This document shows, piece by piece, positions 25,909-34,020 of a stretch of 38,437 nt of DNA. The stretch's first letter is position 1. Every line of letters starts with the position of its first letter. The translations under genes were made by a program, and so were the position numbers. The notes under the pieces are model-generated. The model had not been told where the DNA came from and ran no database searches. It worked only from the letters and a program-made list of their open reading frames with translations. Location of the stretch: positions 1-38,437 of the forward strand of contig JBBQYA010000017.1 of the NCBI GenBank assembly GCA_038209155.1. The letters are read 5' to 3'. Origin of the DNA: JBBQYA01 sp038209155. GTDB lineage: Bacteria > Bacteroidota > Bacteroidia > Sphingobacteriales > Sphingobacteriaceae.

Positions 25909-26293
25909 CTTCTTTTACTTTCAAAATGCTTTTTATAATAATATCAGAAAACGGTTTTTCAATCATTTTTTGAATGGTGTATTTAAAAATTAAACCTAAC
26001 AGAATATACACCCCAGCAATAATTAAAAAACCCAAAGATCTATTACCTAATAGTTCTCCAACATATAATGCACTTGCCACACTAATAAATAAAAAGGCAA
26101 TCAAAAACAAGAAAATCATAACCACATAGGAAAATATGGTGGGTAAAGCAGAAGCCAACTTTTCTGTGATAAGTAAAGTCAGTAAGCGTATTTTAGTGTT
26201 TATGTAAGCTTTAATTTTAAATGAGAAGTCCTGAGGATCGAACTTCTCATTTTTAACTTCCCGCTCTGTTGAATTATATTGTTGCATTTTCAT
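25886..26293 (-). CDS. Phage holin family (holin III-like) membrane protein
   Basis: The product of 135 residues has an N-terminal helical part and two strong membrane helices, TIFSYVVMIFLFLIAFLFISVASALYV (about 51-77) and SLGFLIIAGVYILLGLIF (about 85-102), then a basic and acidic tail. This fits the Phage_holin_3_6-like family, whose chromosomal members are common in Bacteroidota and are not phage genes. It overlaps YtxH upstream by 20 nt and the unknown gene downstream by 23 nt. No phage genes are near. The function is unknown. Confidence 0.8.
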   Translation of the reverse strand: MKMQQYNSTEREVKNEKFDPQDFSFKIKAYINTKIRLLTLLITEKLASALPTIFSYVVMIFLFLIAFLFISVASALYVGELLGNRSLGFLIIAGVYILLGLIFKYTIQKMIEKPFSDIIIKSILKVKEDDDKNDN

Positions 26294-26585
26294 TTTTTAA
26301 AAAATCATCACCAGCGTCTGTAAGGTCTGATTTATATTGATTTTTCTTATTGACCATTTCATTTTTCACTGCATTTGCTTTTCCTGTTATTTCGTCTCTA
26401 ATTTCTTTTAGTGCCTCCATTTCAGCATTGGCTCTTTCTTTAAAATTTTTAGTGAGTTTCTTTAGAGATTCTGAAATATCATCTCTAGTTTCTGAACCTT
26501 TTTTAGGTGCCATTAATAGTCCTACGGCACTTCCTACAATCATACCTGCTAAAAGAGCACCCAATACATTTCCATTATTTTTCAT
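26274..26585 (-). CDS. YtxH domain-containing protein
   Basis: The N-terminus NNGNVLGALLAGMIVGSAVGLLMAPKKG is the YtxH glycine-rich membrane helix ending in the APKKGSETR motif, followed by a long charged helix (ESLKKLTKNFKERANAEMEAL and on). YtxH proteins are linked to envelope and general stress responses in other bacteria. With 103 residues it is of normal length. It is the first gene of the three-gene overlapping set. Confidence 0.85.
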   Translation of the reverse strand: MKNNGNVLGALLAGMIVGSAVGLLMAPKKGSETRDDISESLKKLTKNFKERANAEMEALKEIRDEITGKANAVKNEMVNKKNQYKSDLTDAGDDFLKNENATI

Positions 26586-26807
26586 AATTCTTTTTTTAAA
26601 TTTATTTAATAATCTATTATAAAATACCTTGCCGAAATTCTTAATATTAACTAAATATAAAAAATAGTTGAAACTATATCCTAATACTTATTAAATTAAT
26701 GATAAATGATTTTCAACTTTTAAAAAGATTTATTTTCGTGCATTTTGATTCACAAAATGTGAAAATTAATGTTCAAAATTAAGAGCCAAATTTTAAATTT
26801 AAAACAA

Positions 26808-26837
26808 AAAAAAACCTCGAATTACCGAGGTTTTTTA
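26808..26837 (-). terminator. Terminator of the OmpA-family gene
   Basis: On the minus strand AAAACCTCG and CGAGGTTTT pair around a 6-nt loop and run into T residues, 17 nt past the stop codon at 26854. The remaining 26586-26807 is AT-rich, with nothing I can name. Confidence 0.85.
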
Positions 26838-26853
26838 AATTTACTTAAAAGAA

Positions 26854-28257
26854 TTATTGGAATATCTCTAATTCAACTCTTCTGTTTTTCTGTTTTCCTG
26901 CTGCTGTTTTATTAGTAGCAATTGGGAATTGTTCACCTTTTCCTTCTGATACTGTTTGGTCTGCTCCAACACCGTTACCTGTTAAGTATTCTTTAACTGA
27001 TGCAGCTCTATCTGTAGATAATTTCAAGTTTGCAGCATTACTACCATCACTATCTGTATGACCTGTGATTCTAATTTTGTAAGCTGGTTTGTTTTTAAGC
27101 AAAGTAGCAAGGTCTTTTAAAGATGCGAAAGAAGATTCTTTTAAAATTGCCTTATTTGTTTCAAACTCAATATTTTTGAATGCAGTTTGTACAACTTGTA
27201 TTTCCTCTTTTGTAAGAACCACAATTGTTGGCTTAACTTCTACTGGGCAACCATCTGGAGCTGGTCCTTTTTGAGTAGGGCATTTGTCAAGATTATCAGC
27301 TATTCCATCTCCATCTGTATCTCTTGATCGACCTGCACCATCAACTATAGCACCCGCAGCAGTATTTGGTTCTTTGTCAAACACATCAGAAACCCCATCA
27401 TTATCCCCATCCATCATAATTTTGTTGATTTTAGCTTCCATAGGAGCAAATTTCGCATCCATATCTAATAATTTCTTATCTACTTCTGCTCTAATGTCTA
27501 AATCATCATATAAAGTTGCTATTGGATTCACAAATTCTAAATCAGATCTTTCTTTTTTACCTAAACTGAAAGTTAAAGAAGCATATGAATATGAAAATCT
27601 ATCAATGACTCCATCTCCAGATCTTCCATCAAAATCGGTTCCGTCTACAATACTTAAAGTGTGACCTATTCCTAAGTATACTCTATCTCCTGTTCTGATT
27701 TTAATTCCTACTCCAAAAGGGAATAATAATTCATCAGCACTAGAAGTGTTTTTTACAGTTATACTTCCATCAGCATTAGGAACTTTACTTTCTGTATCAA
27801 AATTAATAACTCCTGCTCCTAGTGAACCATAGAATGAAAATACGTTTTCACGTCTTAAAAAATCAATGCTTCCTGAATTGAAAACAGCACTTAATGAAGC
27901 ACCGTAATTAACTTTAGTTTTGAAATTGTTTAGCAATGCACCGTCGCCGCCTTTGTATTGTCTACCTTCTACTGCTTCAGTTCTGAAACCGTCTGCACGA
28001 AGACCAAAATTGTGATCTAATTGTTTTTGAATAGATAAACCATATCCTATATTGTATTCTCTTCCTTCTTTGAAGTTTTTATTATAGCGTCCTAAGAAGC
28101 TATACGGATTCACCGCACCTCCGTTAAGACCTATAGACCATGTTCTATATTGCTTTGTTCCGCCAAAAGTTGCGTTGTCAGCTTTTTCAGTCTGAGCAAT
28201 TGCTGGTAAGACTGCTGTCGAACATAGTAAGGATAATAAATAGATTGTTTTTTTCAT
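26854..28257 (-). CDS. OmpA-family outer membrane protein with thrombospondin type-3 repeats
   Basis: A signal peptide (residues 1-21, ending PAIAQ) precedes a beta-barrel-like region (residues 30-250 with aromatic strand ends). A calcium-binding TSP3 region follows, with MDGDNDGVSDVFDKEPNT and DTDGDGIADNLDKCPTQKG (about 283-340), and the C-terminal OmpA peptidoglycan-binding domain has IRITGHTDSDGSNAANLKLS and KGEQFPIATN, ending KNRRVELEIFQ. It would link the outer membrane to the cell wall. Its 467 residues are usual for Bacteroidota. It is flanked by a terminator and is probably transcribed alone. Confidence 0.93.
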   Translation of the reverse strand: MKKTIYLLSLLCSTAVLPAIAQTEKADNATFGGTKQYRTWSIGLNGGAVNPYSFLGRYNKNFKEGREYNIGYGLSIQKQLDHNFGLRADGFRTEAVEGRQYKGGDGALLNNFKTKVNYGASLSAVFNSGSIDFLRRENVFSFYGSLGAGVINFDTESKVPNADGSITVKNTSSADELLFPFGVGIKIRTGDRVYLGIGHTLSIVDGTDFDGRSGDGVIDRFSYSYASLTFSLGKKERSDLEFVNPIATLYDDLDIRAEVDKKLLDMDAKFAPMEAKINKIMMDGDNDGVSDVFDKEPNTAAGAIVDGAGRSRDTDGDGIADNLDKCPTQKGPAPDGCPVEVKPTIVVLTKEEIQVVQTAFKNIEFETNKAILKESSFASLKDLATLLKNKPAYKIRITGHTDSDGSNAANLKLSTDRAASVKEYLTGNGVGADQTVSEGKGEQFPIATNKTAAGKQKNRRVELEIFQ

Positions 28258-28400
28258 GTTTGTGTTATTTACGTGTTATTGTTTAAATTTCTAGAGTACT
28301 ATATTTTCAGTTTATGCAAATCCCTTACCATAAAGGATTTTTATAAAATTGATTGAATTTTAGAAAAGAAATTGTTTTAATAATATCGTAAAAGATACTT

Positions 28401-28799
28401 TTAAGAGAATAATTGTGATAATTTTTCGGTTTGAAAAGCCGCTAATTTGTTTAAAGGACCCATTGCCATCATTTTAATAAATGGGTTTAAGTCAGCACTG
28501 ATGGTCAATTTAGCAAATATCATAGAGTTTTCTTCTACGATATTCCATGATAAACTTATTTTAAAAGGAACTTCTCCTTTTGGTTCAATCTTAATTTCAG
28601 AAAATTCTACACGTTGGGAAACTTTTAACTCAAGTTTAGTCATATTCTGAATCGTAAATTTGCATTCATCAGGGGTTGCTGTCCAATTATAAACCGATTC
28701 TGGCATGAGTTGTTTATGATTGGTTAAATCTGCAAGAAAAGTATAAACGCCTTTTTGAGATCCAACTAGGGCAATGGTTTTACTCTCTATTTCTGTCAT
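28401..28799 (-). CDS. SRPBCC-fold protein linked to pyrE
   Basis: The product of 132 residues begins MTEIESKTIALVGSQKGVYTFLADL, the first strand and helices of a START/SRPBCC-type fold, and ends in a long amphipathic helix (AMGPLNKLAAFQTEKLSQLF) that caps the cavity. This fold binds small hydrophobic ligands; the ligand is unknown. It overlaps the pyrE stop by 4 nt (ATGA), so translation is probably coupled. I know such a gene next to pyrE in other Bacteroidota, but its role there is not established. Confidence 0.75.
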   Translation of the reverse strand: MTEIESKTIALVGSQKGVYTFLADLTNHKQLMPESVYNWTATPDECKFTIQNMTKLELKVSQRVEFSEIKIEPKGEVPFKISLSWNIVEENSMIFAKLTISADLNPFIKMMAMGPLNKLAAFQTEKLSQLFS

Positions 28800-29470
28800 A
28801 AAGAATGTGATTCGTCAAAATTTTCAATAACTTTTCCCCAGTTTTCTGGATTTTCTTTCCAAGCATTTAAAGAATCCATATCGCTTTCTGTGATATATCC
28901 TGTATTAAGAGCTTGCTTAATTAAAGTATCGTAGTTGCTCAAACTTACAAATTTACAATTAGCATTCTTAAAATTTTCCGCTGCAATAGAAAATCCATAA
29001 TTGAAAATGGAAATTAATCCAATGATTTCATATCCAGCCTCACGCAGGGCACTAATAGCATTTAAACTTGATTTGCCAGTCGAAATTAAATCCTCCACCA
29101 CAACTATTCTAGCACCTTGTTTTAATTCTCCTTCTATTAAATTACTCATTCCATGGCCTTTAGCTTCCGAACGAACATAAGCGAAAGGTAATCCTAACTC
29201 TTGAGCTACTAAAACTCCCTGAGGAATTCCAGCGGTGGCTACTCCAGCTATTGCATCCACGTTCCCAAAATCTTCGTTTATTTGATCTGTAAAGCGTTGT
29301 CTAATGTAGGTTCTTATTTTCGGATGAGAAAGCGTAATACGATTATCACAGTAAATAGGTGATAACCAACCAGAAGCCCATTTGTAAGGCTGGCGAGGAT
29401 TTAATTTAATCGCTTTAATTTGTAATAAAAATTCTGCTACTTTTAGAGCAGTTTCTTCAGCTATTGACAT
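28796..29470 (-). CDS. pyrE: Orotate phosphoribosyltransferase
   Basis: PyrE joins orotate to PRPP in pyrimidine synthesis. KWASGWLSPIYCDNR forms the substrate pocket, and the PRPP-binding motif is RIVVVEDLISTGKSS, with VAGVATAGIPQG before it. I place the start at ATG 29470 (MSIAEETALK, 224 residues). The frame can be read from 29503, but that adds 11 residues with no counterpart in the family and would place the start inside the Nudix gene. The gene is followed by an overlapping SRPBCC gene. pyrC is in the same window but far away. Confidence 0.94.
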   Translation of the reverse strand: MSIAEETALKVAEFLLQIKAIKLNPRQPYKWASGWLSPIYCDNRITLSHPKIRTYIRQRFTDQINEDFGNVDAIAGVATAGIPQGVLVAQELGLPFAYVRSEAKGHGMSNLIEGELKQGARIVVVEDLISTGKSSLNAISALREAGYEIIGLISIFNYGFSIAAENFKNANCKFVSLSNYDTLIKQALNTGYITESDMDSLNAWKENPENWGKVIENFDESHSL

Positions 29471-29473
29471 ACG

Positions 29474-29481
29474 CAAATGTA
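29474..29481 (-). promoter_or_regulatory. -7 box TACATTTG of pyrE, overlapping the Nudix start codon
   Basis: Read on the minus strand, TACATTTG is an exact TAnnTTTG match that ends 3 nt before the pyrE ATG. Its complement contains the ATG of the divergent Nudix gene (29477-29479). Confidence 0.55.
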
Positions 29482-30103
29482 TAAAATTTATATCGGTGAC
29501 CAATCTGTGTTAATAATTAATGACCTCGAAGCAACAAATATTGATTCTTCTGAGAATCTGATAGTTCGAGAATCAGAACAAATTACTGTTTTCGAATTGA
29601 CAGAAATTTTAAAAAAACAATCGAATTCATTAACTTATTATCAAACAAATAAGATTCCATTTTACGAAAGTGAATTATTTCAACCTTTTAAAATAATAGA
29701 AGCTGGCGGTGGAATAATTAAAAATAGTAAAGATGAGATACTTTTTATTTTCAGATTGGGAAAATGGGATCTGCCGAAAGGTAAATTAGATAAAGGAGAA
29801 AGTAAAGAAGAAGCCGCAATTCGGGAAATTAGAGAGGAATGTGGTATAGATGTTCGTTTATTATCTAAAGAATATTTGTGTACCTACCACTGTTATTCCT
29901 TAAAACAAAAAATGAATTTAAAAATTTCTTATTGGTATCATGCTCAAATAGTAGAAGATGAACAGATTTTAATTCCTCAATTAGATGAAAATATTACTGA
30001 AGTGAAATGGGTGGCGAAAAAAGATTTTCCAGAAATAATGAAAAACACCTATCCGGCAATAAAAGTATTGATAGAAAATGCTTTTAGCTTAGAAATGGAA
30101 TAA
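29477..30103 (+). CDS. Nudix hydrolase
   Basis: The Nudix box GKLDKGESKEEAAIREIREECGI lies at about residues 102-124 and has every conserved Gly, Glu and Arg of GX5EX7REUXEEXGU, so metal binding and hydrolysis of a nucleoside-diphosphate-linked compound are expected. An N-terminal part of 65 residues (FELTEILKKQSNSLTYYQTN) precedes the Nudix fold; it is short and I cannot assign it. The substrate is unknown. The start lies 6 nt from the divergent pyrE start, and the 3' end overlaps coaD by 20 nt tail to tail. Confidence 0.9.
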   Translation: MYKIYIGDQSVLIINDLEATNIDSSENLIVRESEQITVFELTEILKKQSNSLTYYQTNKIPFYESELFQPFKIIEAGGGIIKNSKDEILFIFRLGKWDLPKGKLDKGESKEEAAIREIREECGIDVRLLSKEYLCTYHCYSLKQKMNLKISYWYHAQIVEDEQILIPQLDENITEVKWVAKKDFPEIMKNTYPAIKVLIENAFSLEME

Positions 30104-30548
30104 TTTCTTTAGGAACAAATTGCTCAACTTTTCCATTGTTTCTAATAATATCTCTGACAATGGTGGAACTAATAGCAGAATAACCGGGACGGCTTAATAT
30201 AAATATGCTTTCTATATCAGGTTGCATGGCATTATTCATTTGAGCTATCGCTTTTTCATATTCAAAATCTGAAACTGAGCGAATTCCTCTTATCATAAAG
30301 TTGGCTCCAATTTCTTGACAAAACTGAACGGTAAGTCCACTATAACTCCTCACTTCTATTTTAGGATAATTGCTGAAAGTAGCTTCCAACATTTTCATTC
30401 TTAAGTCAGCATCAAAGTAAGGCTGTTTGGTATTATTCAAGCCTATTCCTACTATTATTTTATCAAATAATGGCATTGCTCTTTTTAAAATATCGGTATG
30501 AGCAATAGTAATAGGATCAAATGAACCTGGAAATAAGGCAATATTCAT
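30084..30548 (-). CDS. coaD: Pantetheine-phosphate adenylyltransferase
   Basis: CoaD transfers AMP from ATP to 4'-phosphopantetheine, the next-to-last step of coenzyme A synthesis. ALFPGSFDPIT is present, and the nucleotidyltransferase motif reads TIAH (residues 14-17) where T/HxGH is usual, so a glycine is replaced by alanine. IRGIRSVSDFEYE and ISSTIVRDIIRNNG at the C-terminal side are normal. At 154 residues it is of typical length. rsmD ends 7 nt upstream, so the two are probably co-transcribed. Confidence 0.93.
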   Translation of the reverse strand: MNIALFPGSFDPITIAHTDILKRAMPLFDKIIVGIGLNNTKQPYFDADLRMKMLEATFSNYPKIEVRSYSGLTVQFCQEIGANFMIRGIRSVSDFEYEKAIAQMNNAMQPDIESIFILSRPGYSAISSTIVRDIIRNNGKVEQFVPKEIIPFLS

Positions 30549-30555
30549 ATTTTAT

Positions 30556-31086
30556 CTATTGAAAAAAACTAAAAGCAGATTGTCCATATTTTCTATAATC
30601 GGTGAGCCGATCGCTAAATCCAAGATTAACATTTGTTTTATGTTCGATTACAAAAATACCATCTGGTTTAAGAAAATTAGAATTTAAAATCATTGAAGGC
30701 AATTCAATTACTTTGTCCAAATCGTAAGGTGGATCTGCAAAAATAAAATCGAAAGATTCTGTTGAATTTTTTAAGTAAAAAAAAACATCACTCTTCACCA
30801 CCTTTATGGTTTCAATGTTTAATAGTTTGCTAGTTTCTATAATGTATTTGCAGCATAAAATATTTTTATCTACAGAAAGTATGCTTTTGCATCCTCTGGA
30901 AGCTAATTCCAAACTTATGTTTCCTGTACCAGCGAATAAATCTAAAGCATCGCAACTTTCATATTCCAAGGTATTGTTCAAAATATTAAACAATGCTTCC
31001 TTAGATAAATCTGTGGTTGGCCTGACTGGTAAATTTTTTGGAGGATTCAATCTTCTCCCTTTTAACCAACCACTTATTATTCGCAT
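30556..31086 (-). CDS. rsmD: 16S rRNA (guanine966-N2)-methyltransferase RsmD
   Basis: The S-adenosylmethionine site DLFAGTGNISLE lies near residue 49, and the catalytic motif DPPYDL near 121, with the N-terminal signature MRIISGWLKGRRL and RPTTDLSKEALFNIL, all typical of RsmD. The enzyme methylates G966 of 16S rRNA during 30S assembly. The product of 176 residues is of usual length. Its start overlaps the end of the DUF3822 gene by 10 nt, and coaD follows it, an arrangement common in Bacteroidota. Confidence 0.93.
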   Translation of the reverse strand: MRIISGWLKGRRLNPPKNLPVRPTTDLSKEALFNILNNTLEYESCDALDLFAGTGNISLELASRGCKSILSVDKNILCCKYIIETSKLLNIETIKVVKSDVFFYLKNSTESFDFIFADPPYDLDKVIELPSMILNSNFLKPDGIFVIEHKTNVNLGFSDRLTDYRKYGQSAFSFFQ

Positions 31087-31913
31087 AAACCCAGATTAAA
31101 CAAACTGAAAAAACATTGTTGAGCTCTTGCATCTATTTTATAAGAATATTCAAAAATATCAGATAATCGAATGAAATCTATATTTTTTATGTAGCGGTGA
31201 ACCATAGAAAAAACAGGAGATTGACGATCTAGTTTACCAGAGAAAAAAACATTTAACTCTTCTGGGGATGTTTTTAATTGCTCGCAAATAAATAAAACAT
31301 AGTAGACAAAATCTTCTGGAGAAAAAAACTGAAACTGATTATAATAAATCACTTGATTTTTGTCTAGCATGGTTGCTTCAAAGCTAGAATCAGAAATATT
31401 CAAAAATAATTGTTTGCTATTAGCATTTTTGGTTAACAAAAGTAATCCTTGCAAAAGTGGACTAGCAGAATGATGAATATGTGCCGAACTGTAAATTTTT
31501 TGTATTAGGTTATATTGATTTTCTTGAACAGAAAACACATTTACAGCATCCATTAATCGAATAGGATCGGTAAGTATTACATCCTCTTCCTGTAATTGAG
31601 CATTAAAAGCTAAATATTTTTTTGGATCATTAGAATCAAATAAAGCAGTTGGCACTAGGGTTGTGTTAGCGCTTTCAATCATAATTCTAACCTTGGAATA
31701 GGAATAGGTTAATAATTGATGATCTTTTTTAATAGAATGAAAGTTTTCAAACGAACTGAAACTTTCGCCCAAAGCAATAAATTTATTTTTAGCAACATTT
31801 AAAAGTGCATAGCTAAAATAATCATCACGAATATGCAAATGCAAATAGTATTGATGAGTTTCATTGATATCAAAAGTTTCGTCAATTAGAGGTTGAAGGT
31901 AATTATCAGACAT
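31077..31913 (-). CDS. DUF3822 family protein
   Basis: The product of 278 residues begins with paired short strands (YYLHLHIRDDYFSYALLNVAKN), has TTLVPTALFDSNDPKKYLAF near residue 90 and ends with a SLFNLGLCE motif. This pattern and its position directly before rsmD match DUF3822, a Bacteroidota-specific family that may have an actin/ASKHA-like ATPase fold; that fold is from memory and I see no intact phosphate loop. Its function is not established. It is probably co-transcribed with rsmD and coaD. Confidence 0.82.
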   Translation of the reverse strand: MSDNYLQPLIDETFDINETHQYYLHLHIRDDYFSYALLNVAKNKFIALGESFSSFENFHSIKKDHQLLTYSYSKVRIMIESANTTLVPTALFDSNDPKKYLAFNAQLQEEDVILTDPIRLMDAVNVFSVQENQYNLIQKIYSSAHIHHSASPLLQGLLLLTKNANSKQLFLNISDSSFEATMLDKNQVIYYNQFQFFSPEDFVYYVLFICEQLKTSPEELNVFFSGKLDRQSPVFSMVHRYIKNIDFIRLSDIFEYSYKIDARAQQCFFSLFNLGLCE

Positions 31914-32036
31914 GGTTTGATCGCTCGAGATTATGCAATAGATTTGTAAAAATGTAAATTTTAGATCAAAGTCTCAAATATGGCTTTGCGAATTACAATT
32001 CTACCAAAGTTTTTGAATAGAATTGACCAATAAATT

Positions 32037-33461
32037 ATGAGTGATATATCCGGTTTTTTAAATCATTTTCCACATATACCTACTGCAAAGCAACAATTGC
32101 TATTTGAGAGAATGCACGAGTTTCTAAAATTGAGAAATTATAAAAATTCTTTTTTAATAAAAGGATATGCCGGAACAGGAAAAACGAGTATTGTAAGTTC
32201 TTTAATCAAAAACCTGCCTTTATATAATTTAAAATACATTTTACTAGCTCCAACTGGTCGTGCGGCTAAGGTCATTTCACAATATACTGGCAGACCTGCA
32301 ACCACCATTCATAGAAAAATATATCGAAAAAAAACCAATGACGGAGCAAATTCAGAGTTTGGATTAGGAAACAATTTGCATACAGACACTATTTTTATTA
32401 TAGATGAAGCTTCTATGATTTCGGATGAAAACATGGGTGGAAATTCTTTTCAATTCGGAAATCATGGTTTGCTCAGCGATTTGTATTCTTATGTATACTC
32501 ATCTTGCAAAAATAACCGAATCATTTTTATTGGCGACACAGCTCAACTTCCTCCCGTAGGTACGGTTGTAAGTCCAGCACTTTCTGCAGAATATTTAACT
32601 TCGCATTTCGATTTAGAAATAGAAGAAATAGAATTGACAGAAGTACTACGCCAGCAACAGCAATCGGGAATTCTAGAAAACGCAACACGCTTGAGAAATT
32701 TAGTAAAACAAGATTTTTTTGAGCATCCTCAATTTATAACTAAAGGATTTAAAGACACTTACAATATCAACGGAGAAAAATTAGAAGATGGATTGCGTTA
32801 TGCTTATGATAAATTTGGTCTAGAAAACACCTTAATATTATGCAGATCTAATAAAAATGCCATAGCATTCAATCAATATATTCGAAATAAAATTCTGAAT
32901 TTTGAAGAAGAAATAAGTGTTGGAGATTATTTGATGATTGTGAAAAACAATTATTTTTGGTTAGATGAAGAATCTGAAATTGGTTTCATTGCTAATGGAG
33001 AAATTGCCAGAATCAAAAAAGTGAAAACGGTTGAAGAACTTTTTGGGTTTAGGTTCGCCAATGTTTTGCTAGAGTTTATCGACTATCCAAACGAGCCGCC
33101 TTTGACGTGTAAAATTGTACTTGAATCGCTTATTTCTAATGCTCCAGCATTGGATGCTGTTCAAAATAAAGCCTTTCAATCAGAAATCGCTGCCCAGTTT
33201 GCGCACATCAAAAACAAGCGAGAAAAGTTTAAATTATTATCAGAAGATCCTTATTATAACGCACTTCAAGTGAAATTTTCTTATGCTGTTACTTGTCATA
33301 AATCCCAAGGTGGGCAATGGGACATCGTATTTATCGATCAAGGATACATTACAGAAGAAATGAAAAATACAGAATTGCTCAGATGGCTATACACTGCCAC
33401 AAGCAGAGCCGTTCAACAATTATTTTTTGTGAATTTCAGTCCGGAATTTTTTGAAAAGTAA
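32037..33461 (+). CDS. RecD-like superfamily 1 DNA helicase
   Basis: The Walker A motif KGYAGTGKTS is at about residues 42-51, then LLAPTGRAAKVIS and TTIHRKIY (motif Ia), Walker B FIIDEASM, and motif III FIGDTAQLPPVG. Towards the end are VTCHKSQGGQWD and YTATSRAVQQL, motifs V and VI of the RecD/Dda (SF1B) group. At 474 residues it is close to the short RecD-like helicases of Bacteroidota, without RecBC partners here. It probably moves 5' to 3' on single-stranded DNA. It is divergent from the DUF3822 gene. Confidence 0.9.
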   Translation: MSDISGFLNHFPHIPTAKQQLLFERMHEFLKLRNYKNSFLIKGYAGTGKTSIVSSLIKNLPLYNLKYILLAPTGRAAKVISQYTGRPATTIHRKIYRKKTNDGANSEFGLGNNLHTDTIFIIDEASMISDENMGGNSFQFGNHGLLSDLYSYVYSSCKNNRIIFIGDTAQLPPVGTVVSPALSAEYLTSHFDLEIEEIELTEVLRQQQQSGILENATRLRNLVKQDFFEHPQFITKGFKDTYNINGEKLEDGLRYAYDKFGLENTLILCRSNKNAIAFNQYIRNKILNFEEEISVGDYLMIVKNNYFWLDEESEIGFIANGEIARIKKVKTVEELFGFRFANVLLEFIDYPNEPPLTCKIVLESLISNAPALDAVQNKAFQSEIAAQFAHIKNKREKFKLLSEDPYYNALQVKFSYAVTCHKSQGGQWDIVFIDQGYITEEMKNTELLRWLYTATSRAVQQLFFVNFSPEFFEK

Positions 33462-33562
33462 GTTATTTAGATGTTTTTGAATGCATTGTCATAAGATTTC
33501 ATCAGCTCAAATTGGTACTTCCAAAGCATTTTTTCAAGATTTACAGTTTGCTATTTAAATAT

Positions 33563-33730
33563 TATTTCTGAATTATAAATTGAGATTCAAATCCAAAAAT
33601 ATTTTCAAGGTTGTTTTTTTTGGAGCTAATCCGGCTTTCCGCTATATCTTTTTTCTGAATTCAGATTTTTGAATTAATGATAAGCTCGAATCAGAAAAAA
33701 GGATGCCGCTCCAATGCGGGCTATGGGGAC
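33563..33730. repeat. Hairpin element, copy 1
   Basis: About 168 bp. It has a conserved left part (GGAGCTAATCCGGCTTTCCG, then CTATATCTTTTTTCTGAATTC) and right part (GAATCAGAAAAAAGGAT, then GCCGCTCCAATGCGGG). The two parts are imperfect inverted repeats, ATCTTTTTTCTGAATTC against GAATCAGAAAAAAGGAT, with an AT-rich loop of about 28 nt. The arms are GC-richer than the surroundings. I recall similar hairpin elements scattered between genes in flavobacteria; this is memory and not a search result. Confidence 0.85.
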
Positions 33731-33872
33731 AGTTGCTCTTTTCCAAATAAATATTTCGAATAAGTGTGGTTGGAATTATAATTTGCTCTTTTACAAATTA
33801 GTATTTCGAATAAGTGTATTTGGAATTATAATTTGCTCTTTTTCAAGTAAGTATTTCTGAATTTTTAAATTA
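33731..33872. repeat. 50-bp tandem repeats, first block (units 1-3)
   Basis: Units start at 33731, 33781 and 33831, with the pattern TTTGCTCTTTT-CAAAT-AGTATTTCGAATAAGTG-TTGGAATTATA. The third is cut by the second hairpin element. Within a unit junction TTGGAA and TTCCAA form a small inverted repeat. Confidence 0.85.
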
Positions 33873-34020
33873 AGATTCAAATCCAAAAATATTTTCAAGG
33901 TTGTTTTTATTGGAGCTAATCCGGCTTTCCGCTATATCTTTTTTCTGAATTCAAATTTTTATACTAATGATAAACTCGAATCAGAAAAAAGGATGCCGCT
34001 CCAATCCGGGCTATGGGGAC
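33853..34020. repeat. Hairpin element, copy 2
   Basis: The sequence from ATTCAAATCCAAAAATATTT to GGGCTATGGGGACAGTTGC repeats copy 1 at an exact offset of 290 bp. Most differences lie in the loop and flanks; within the conserved parts the change is AATGCGGG to AATCCGGG in the right arm. Confidence 0.85.

Noticed and set aside
25886..26293. A prophage, because of the holin-like gene
   Set aside because: No capsid, tail, terminase, integrase or lysin gene is near; chromosomal holin-III-like genes beside ytxH are common in Bacteroidota.
28317..28344. Hairpin AAATCCCTT / AAGGATTT upstream of the OmpA-family gene as a terminator or riboswitch
   Set aside because: The stem has a bulge, no T run follows in the direction of the genes, and no known riboswitch pattern is seen.
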